Assembly (NCBI RefSeq): GCF_003719295.1
Contig: NZ_RFLW01000002.1
Location: 238,763-302,762 of the forward strand
Reading direction: 5' to 3'
From: Haliea alexandrii
Lineage (GTDB): Bacteria; Pseudomonadota; Gammaproteobacteria; Pseudomonadales; Halieaceae
DNA: 64,000 nt
Shown here: positions 60,307 to 64,000 of the stretch, piece by piece
Layout of the letters: the number at the start of each line of letters is the position of its first letter
How positions within the stretch are numbered: the stretch's first letter is position 1
The notes under the pieces: generated by a model
Told to the model about the DNA's origin: nothing
The model's input: the letters and a program-made list of their open reading frames with translations, nothing else
The model's database searches: none
Made by a program: the position numbers and the translations under genes

Positions 60307-63300
60307 ATGAAGTCATCGTTTTCTCAAATCGGCGCCGCGGCCGTCCTCATATGCTCCAGTGCGCTGGTGCAGGCGGCAGATGAACTCGTTGTGCAGGTAA
60401 GCCGCGTCGGCGCCTCCGCCGCGGGCTTGACCGTGGTGCTTGACGGTGAAGTCAGCAAGCCCCTCGACGCCGGCGGTTTTGCCTATTTCGACCTGGCGTC
60501 TGGCGCGCACAGCGTGCAGATTCTCGACGGCGGGCGCACGTTGCACAGCTTCCGGTTCAACACAGCTGATGGTCAGTTGGCGGATGTTCTGGTCACCCTC
60601 GATGCGGAGTCCGAGGCATCCACGTCAGTTGAATCCTACTTTGCCGCGGAAACCGCCGCCCAGCGCAGTCGCGCGGTGACCGGCCGACTCACCGGGCGCG
60701 TGGAGTCACGCGGTGCACCTGTCGTGGGTGCGGTGGTCGCGCTCAGCGGCGGTGTTGAACGCAGTGCCGTGACCGATCAAAACGGGGTGTACGCACTGGA
60801 GGCGCCACGCGGCATCTACAGCTTGAGCATCAGCCATCCGGACCTCGGCACGCAGAATGTGAATGACTACCGCGTCATCGCCAGTGCCGAAAAGCAATCG
60901 GATTTTGTCCTGCGTTCCCCTGCCGCGGCTCAATCGCTCGCAATTAGCGTGCCGCAACTCGAGGAAGTGACGGTCATCGCCAGTCTGCCAGCGGGCGGTA
61001 TGCAGGACTCCGAGCGTTTTGCCACCAACGTCATCAACACGCTGGATGTCGAGCAGCTGGCGCGCTTCGGCGACACCGATGTCGCCGCATCGGTGATTCG
61101 TGTGCCCAGTGTCACGGTGCAGGACGACCAGTTTGTGTTTATTCGCGGCCTGGGTGATCGCTACGTGAGCAGCACCTTGAACGGAGCAACGTTGCCCAGC
61201 ACCAACCCGACCAAGCGCAGTGTGCCCCTGGACCTGTTTCCCAGCAGCATGGTGGAGCAGCTCGATATACGGAAAAGTTACCTGGCCTCCATGCCGGGCG
61301 AAAGCACCGGCGGCAATCTGGAAATCAACACGCGCACGTTCCCCAACGAACGTGGCGGTAGCCTGTCATTCCAGCTCGGCTATGTCGATGGCGTGACACT
61401 GGACGATGCGTACGTCGACCCTGCCAGTGGCGATTTTGATGTCTTCGGCTGGGACGATGGCGCACGGCAGCGCCCGGCCATTGCCTATGCCGTTGCCCAG
61501 GCACTGCAATACTCGGATTACTACGGTGCGGCAGTCGAGCGCGAACTCGGCAAGCTGGGTGCGAACGCAATCACTGATGGCTTCCAGTACGACACGGAAA
61601 GCGCAGCGCCGGATCTTTCCATGGGTGCGAACTATGGCGATGTGTTTGACCTCCCGGACTGGGGCGCCGAACTCGGCTTCTTCGTGGCGGGTAACTACAA
61701 GAACGAACGCGGTGTGCGCAAGGACGGCATCCGCCGGACATACGGCGGGGTCAATGCGTCTCTCCTGCTCGATGACTACACCTTCGAACAGTTCGATAAC
61801 GACGTGGACGCCAGCGGGCTGTTGTCCCTTGGTTTGAACATCGGCGCTTCCAGCTTCACCGCCAACACCATTGTTTCCCGCGTCACCAGCGAATCGGTGC
61901 GAGTGGAGGAGGGGTTTGACGGTGACGAGCTCAACCCATCAATCAGCTGGTCCATCGAGTGGGAAGAGCGCCAGTTCATCTCCCAACAGTTGGCCGGCGA
62001 GCACATTCTGGGTGACGATGAATCCTGGACGCTGAACTGGCAGTTGACCGGCAGCCGCGCAGAACGCTACGCACCCGATCGCCGCGATGTACGCTTTGAC
62101 CTGCAGGGTAACGATGGCATCTACAACCTCCAGGTACCCGAGCTGACCCGCCGCTACGACGACCTGGTGGACGACAATCTTGATGGCTCGGTCGATGCGA
62201 ATTATCTGTTCTCCAACGGCAACCTCGAGTCATCCCTGACCTTTGGCGTCAACGGCATCAGCCGCGAGCGTGACTCTGACTCCGATACTTACGGATTTGG
62301 CGGCGGGTTGCTGGCCATCGACGACAATGCGCCGAACCTGGCGGTGTCTGATGTGGTGAACAGCGACACCATCACCGGTGTGTCCAGCACAGGCTTCTCC
62401 TTCCAGGACAAGACCTTGCCCAGCGACAGCTACGACGCGGAGATGGACCTGAACAGTGTGTACGTGTCTTACGACGCGCTGTGGAACCTCCAGTACCAGC
62501 TGGTTGTGGGTGTGCGTTACGAGGAGTTCGAACAGATTACCGACACCTTCTCCCTGTCTGGAGACCAGGGTCCGCAACAGTCGGTGCTCGCCGAGGATTC
62601 GGTGTTGCCCTCGCTGAGCTTCAACTGGTTCATCACCGACGAGCAGCAGCTGCGTTTCGGGATATCCAGAACGGTGGCACGCCCCGACTTCAAGGAAACC
62701 TCGAACGCGACCTTCTATGACCGCGAATTCAACTTCCGGGTGCGCGGTAACCCGAACCTGCAGTTATCCGATGTCACCAACTATGACGTGCGCTGGGAGA
62801 AATACTGGTCCGACCAGGAATCGCTCAGTGTCGCGCTGTTCTACAAGGACATGACCGACCCGATCGAGCGCGTGGTGCAGCCGGCTTCCGGTACGGCGGG
62901 GAATTCGCGGACGTTCCAGAATGCCGAGTCCGGGGAAATACTCGGTGTAGAAATTGACGGTCGCAAGGATTTTGCGCTGGACGACAGCTTCACCCGCAGT
63001 GTCTTCGTTGCCACCAACGCCAGCCTGATCGACTCGGAAGTGACCCTGCAGAATGCCAGCACGCGGAACCTGCAGGGCGCACCGGACTATACGTTTAACC
63101 TGATTGTCGGTTACGACGACATCGCCCAGGGGCATGAACTCACGCTGCTGATGAACCAGAGCGGGGAGACGATTGTGGACGTGGGCGTGTCCGGGCAGCC
63201 GGATGTCATCCTCGAGCCGCGCATGGACGTGAATCTGGTCTACCGCTACTCGCTCTCCGATACCTTTACCTTCCGCGTCAAGCTGGAAAATCTGCTGGAC

Positions 63301-63390
63301 AGCGAACTGGAGTTCACCCAGGGCGGAAATGTGTTTCAGAGCTACAAGCGTGGCTATGAAGTGAAAGCAGGATTCGATTGGGAATTCTGA
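60307..63390 (+). CDS. Oar-like TonB-dependent receptor with carboxypeptidase-regulatory domain
   Basis: A 1027-residue outer-membrane protein. The signal peptide ends at VQA. A first beta domain is followed by a carboxypeptidase-regulatory-like fold (GRVESRGAPVVGAVVALSGG, AVTDQNGVYALEAPRG), a TonB-box-like EEVTVIA, a plug with FVFIRGLGDRYVSSTLNG and STGGNLEINTRTFP, and a barrel ending in FDWEF with the terminal Phe needed for BAM insertion. This architecture is that of Oar-like receptors, some of which export proteins rather than import ligands. The ATG at 60307 supplies the signal peptide. It is preceded by Pho-box-like repeats and followed after 70 bases by a lipoprotein gene. Confidence 0.9.
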   Translation: MKSSFSQIGAAAVLICSSALVQAADELVVQVSRVGASAAGLTVVLDGEVSKPLDAGGFAYFDLASGAHSVQILDGGRTLHSFRFNTADGQLADVLVTLDAESEASTSVESYFAAETAAQRSRAVTGRLTGRVESRGAPVVGAVVALSGGVERSAVTDQNGVYALEAPRGIYSLSISHPDLGTQNVNDYRVIASAEKQSDFVLRSPAAAQSLAISVPQLEEVTVIASLPAGGMQDSERFATNVINTLDVEQLARFGDTDVAASVIRVPSVTVQDDQFVFIRGLGDRYVSSTLNGATLPSTNPTKRSVPLDLFPSSMVEQLDIRKSYLASMPGESTGGNLEINTRTFPNERGGSLSFQLGYVDGVTLDDAYVDPASGDFDVFGWDDGARQRPAIAYAVAQALQYSDYYGAAVERELGKLGANAITDGFQYDTESAAPDLSMGANYGDVFDLPDWGAELGFFVAGNYKNERGVRKDGIRRTYGGVNASLLLDDYTFEQFDNDVDASGLLSLGLNIGASSFTANTIVSRVTSESVRVEEGFDGDELNPSISWSIEWEERQFISQQLAGEHILGDDESWTLNWQLTGSRAERYAPDRRDVRFDLQGNDGIYNLQVPELTRRYDDLVDDNLDGSVDANYLFSNGNLESSLTFGVNGISRERDSDSDTYGFGGGLLAIDDNAPNLAVSDVVNSDTITGVSSTGFSFQDKTLPSDSYDAEMDLNSVYVSYDALWNLQYQLVVGVRYEEFEQITDTFSLSGDQGPQQSVLAEDSVLPSLSFNWFITDEQQLRFGISRTVARPDFKETSNATFYDREFNFRVRGNPNLQLSDVTNYDVRWEKYWSDQESLSVALFYKDMTDPIERVVQPASGTAGNSRTFQNAESGEILGVEIDGRKDFALDDSFTRSVFVATNASLIDSEVTLQNASTRNLQGAPDYTFNLIVGYDDIAQGHELTLLMNQSGETIVDVGVSGQPDVILEPRMDVNLVYRYSLSDTFTFRVKLENLLDSELEFTQGGNVFQSYKRGYEVKAGFDWEF

Positions 63391-63460
63391 CAACAGGCTC
63401 GCCGCTCGGCGTCAGTAGGAAGTTTGAAGTTCAATGAACCAGGAAACCCCAGGAGTAACT

Positions 63461-64000
63461 ATGAAACTGAAGAAATTGGCAATCGCCACGGCGATGCTCG
63501 GCTCGGTTGGCGGCCTGTATGGATGTTCCGAAGGTGACAGTGCCACCATCAATATCGATGCGCCTACGGAAATCGTCAACCCGCCAGTCGACGGCGGCGG
63601 TGATGGCTCCGGCAGCGCGTCCACTTGCCCGGACTGGTCATCAGCGCGCCCCAAGGACAGCGATGGCAATGATGTATGCCAGCTGCCCTCGACGGTGCTC
63701 GCTGATCGCACCCTGACCAGTGACAAGGTCTGGTACATGGAGTCCCGGGTAACCGTGGGCAACGGCAATCAGGAAATGTCCATTGATGAAGGGACATTGG
63801 CCAGCGGCGACCCCGTGACCAATGTGACGATGACCATTGAAGCCGGTACGCAGATCAAGGGTCAGACCGGCAGCTTTGCCAACCTGATCATCACCCGCGG
63901 TTCCATGCTCATGGCAGAGGGCACGGCTGATGCCCCCATCGTGTTCAGCTCCGATGACGCCGGTTTCGATGGCGCCGGTGAATGGGGCGGCCTGATCATG
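63461..64000 (+). CDS. Surface-type lipoprotein, N-terminal part (truncated by window end)
   Basis: 180 codons are open to the window end. The signal MKLKKLAIATAMLGSVGG-LYGC has a lipobox cysteine at residue 22. A Gly/Ser/Pro-rich linker (PPVDGGGDGSGSAS) follows, then a cysteine pair in CPDWSSARPKDSDGNDVC. The ordered part (LTSDKVWYMESRVTV, TIEAGTQIKGQTG, LIITRGSMLMAEGTAD, APIVFSSDD, GEWGGLIM) has the repeating turn pattern of a right-handed beta-helix. AGGAG precedes the ATG. Position behind the receptor suggests a shared transcript and a cell-surface or secreted partner. Function unknown. Confidence 0.82.
   Translation, partial: MKLKKLAIATAMLGSVGGLYGCSEGDSATINIDAPTEIVNPPVDGGGDGSGSASTCPDWSSARPKDSDGNDVCQLPSTVLADRTLTSDKVWYMESRVTVGNGNQEMSIDEGTLASGDPVTNVTMTIEAGTQIKGQTGSFANLIITRGSMLMAEGTADAPIVFSSDDAGFDGAGEWGGLIM

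Overview
The window is high-GC and gene-dense, and looks like part of a gammaproteobacterial chromosome. It carries FabY, a 180-kDa NAD-glutamate dehydrogenase, RMF, a PA4780-type RIO1 kinase, DUF1315/DUF2797/DUF3301 proteins and an E. coli-like QueD. The heavy load of thiolases, crotonases, TonB-dependent receptors and Mrp-type antiporter genes suggests a marine, lipid- or steroid-degrading lineage, for example Halieaceae/OM60. That placement is inference from gene content. No phage, transposon, integron or CRISPR array was seen.

Layout. 1-620: 3' end of sdaA, then a tRNA-Ala(GGC) with its own promoter and terminator. 621-1637: orphan lipoprotein. 1754-9089 (minus): a nine-gene, translationally coupled Mrp/Mbh-like cation/proton antiporter operon with three MrpD-like subunits and no MrpA. 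9237-12220: RIO1-like kinase, MFS transporter, periplasmic family-3 binding protein. 12225-19910: an HsaC/TesB-like extradiol dioxygenase (minus), divergent from a seven-gene acyl-CoA module of two DUF35 proteins, two thiolase-fold proteins, an acyl-CoA synthetase and two crotonases. 19924-25345: RibB with a degenerate RibA domain, a thiolase, and an AraC/GlxA regulator divergent from fabY. 25421-32054: TonB-dependent receptor, nitroreductase, dienoyl-CoA isomerase-like crotonase, lipoprotein, alpha/beta hydrolase, DUF3301 protein, LysE exporter. 32055-33239: an intergenic stretch with paired DnaA boxes, queD, tRNA-Val and tRNA-Asp. 33255-37534: thiolase, a second DUF35/thiolase pair, and a divergent KshA-like Rieske oxygenase. 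37594-45802: beta-CASP nuclease, lipA, nadK, rhomboid protease, DUF1315, DUF2797, pepN. 45830-52737 (minus): complete MoxR-DUF58-DUF4381-BatA-BatB/C-BatD operon. 52958-60054: NAD-GDH, rmf, DUF2235 hydrolase, a decayed acyltransferase and a small ORF. 60190-64000: a Pho-box-like promoter driving an Oar-like TonB-dependent receptor and a partial surface-type lipoprotein.

How the genes fit together. Two thiolase/DUF35 sets, an acyl-CoA synthetase, several crotonases, free-standing thiolases, a KshA-like oxygenase and an HsaC-like ring-cleavage enzyme fit steroid or other polycyclic-isoprenoid catabolism: CoA activation, beta-oxidation, aldolytic side-chain release, ring hydroxylation and meta-cleavage. 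The substrate is not proven by sequence alone. The Mrp operon would support ion homeostasis, and the Bat operon envelope integrity.

The most unusual parts are the three-antiporter Mrp-like operon, whose last subunit has lost a key channel lysine; the phosphate-starvation-type promoter before a receptor/lipoprotein pair; the paired OB-fold proteins of which one lacks its zinc ribbon; and a DnaA-box pair far from any dnaA context.
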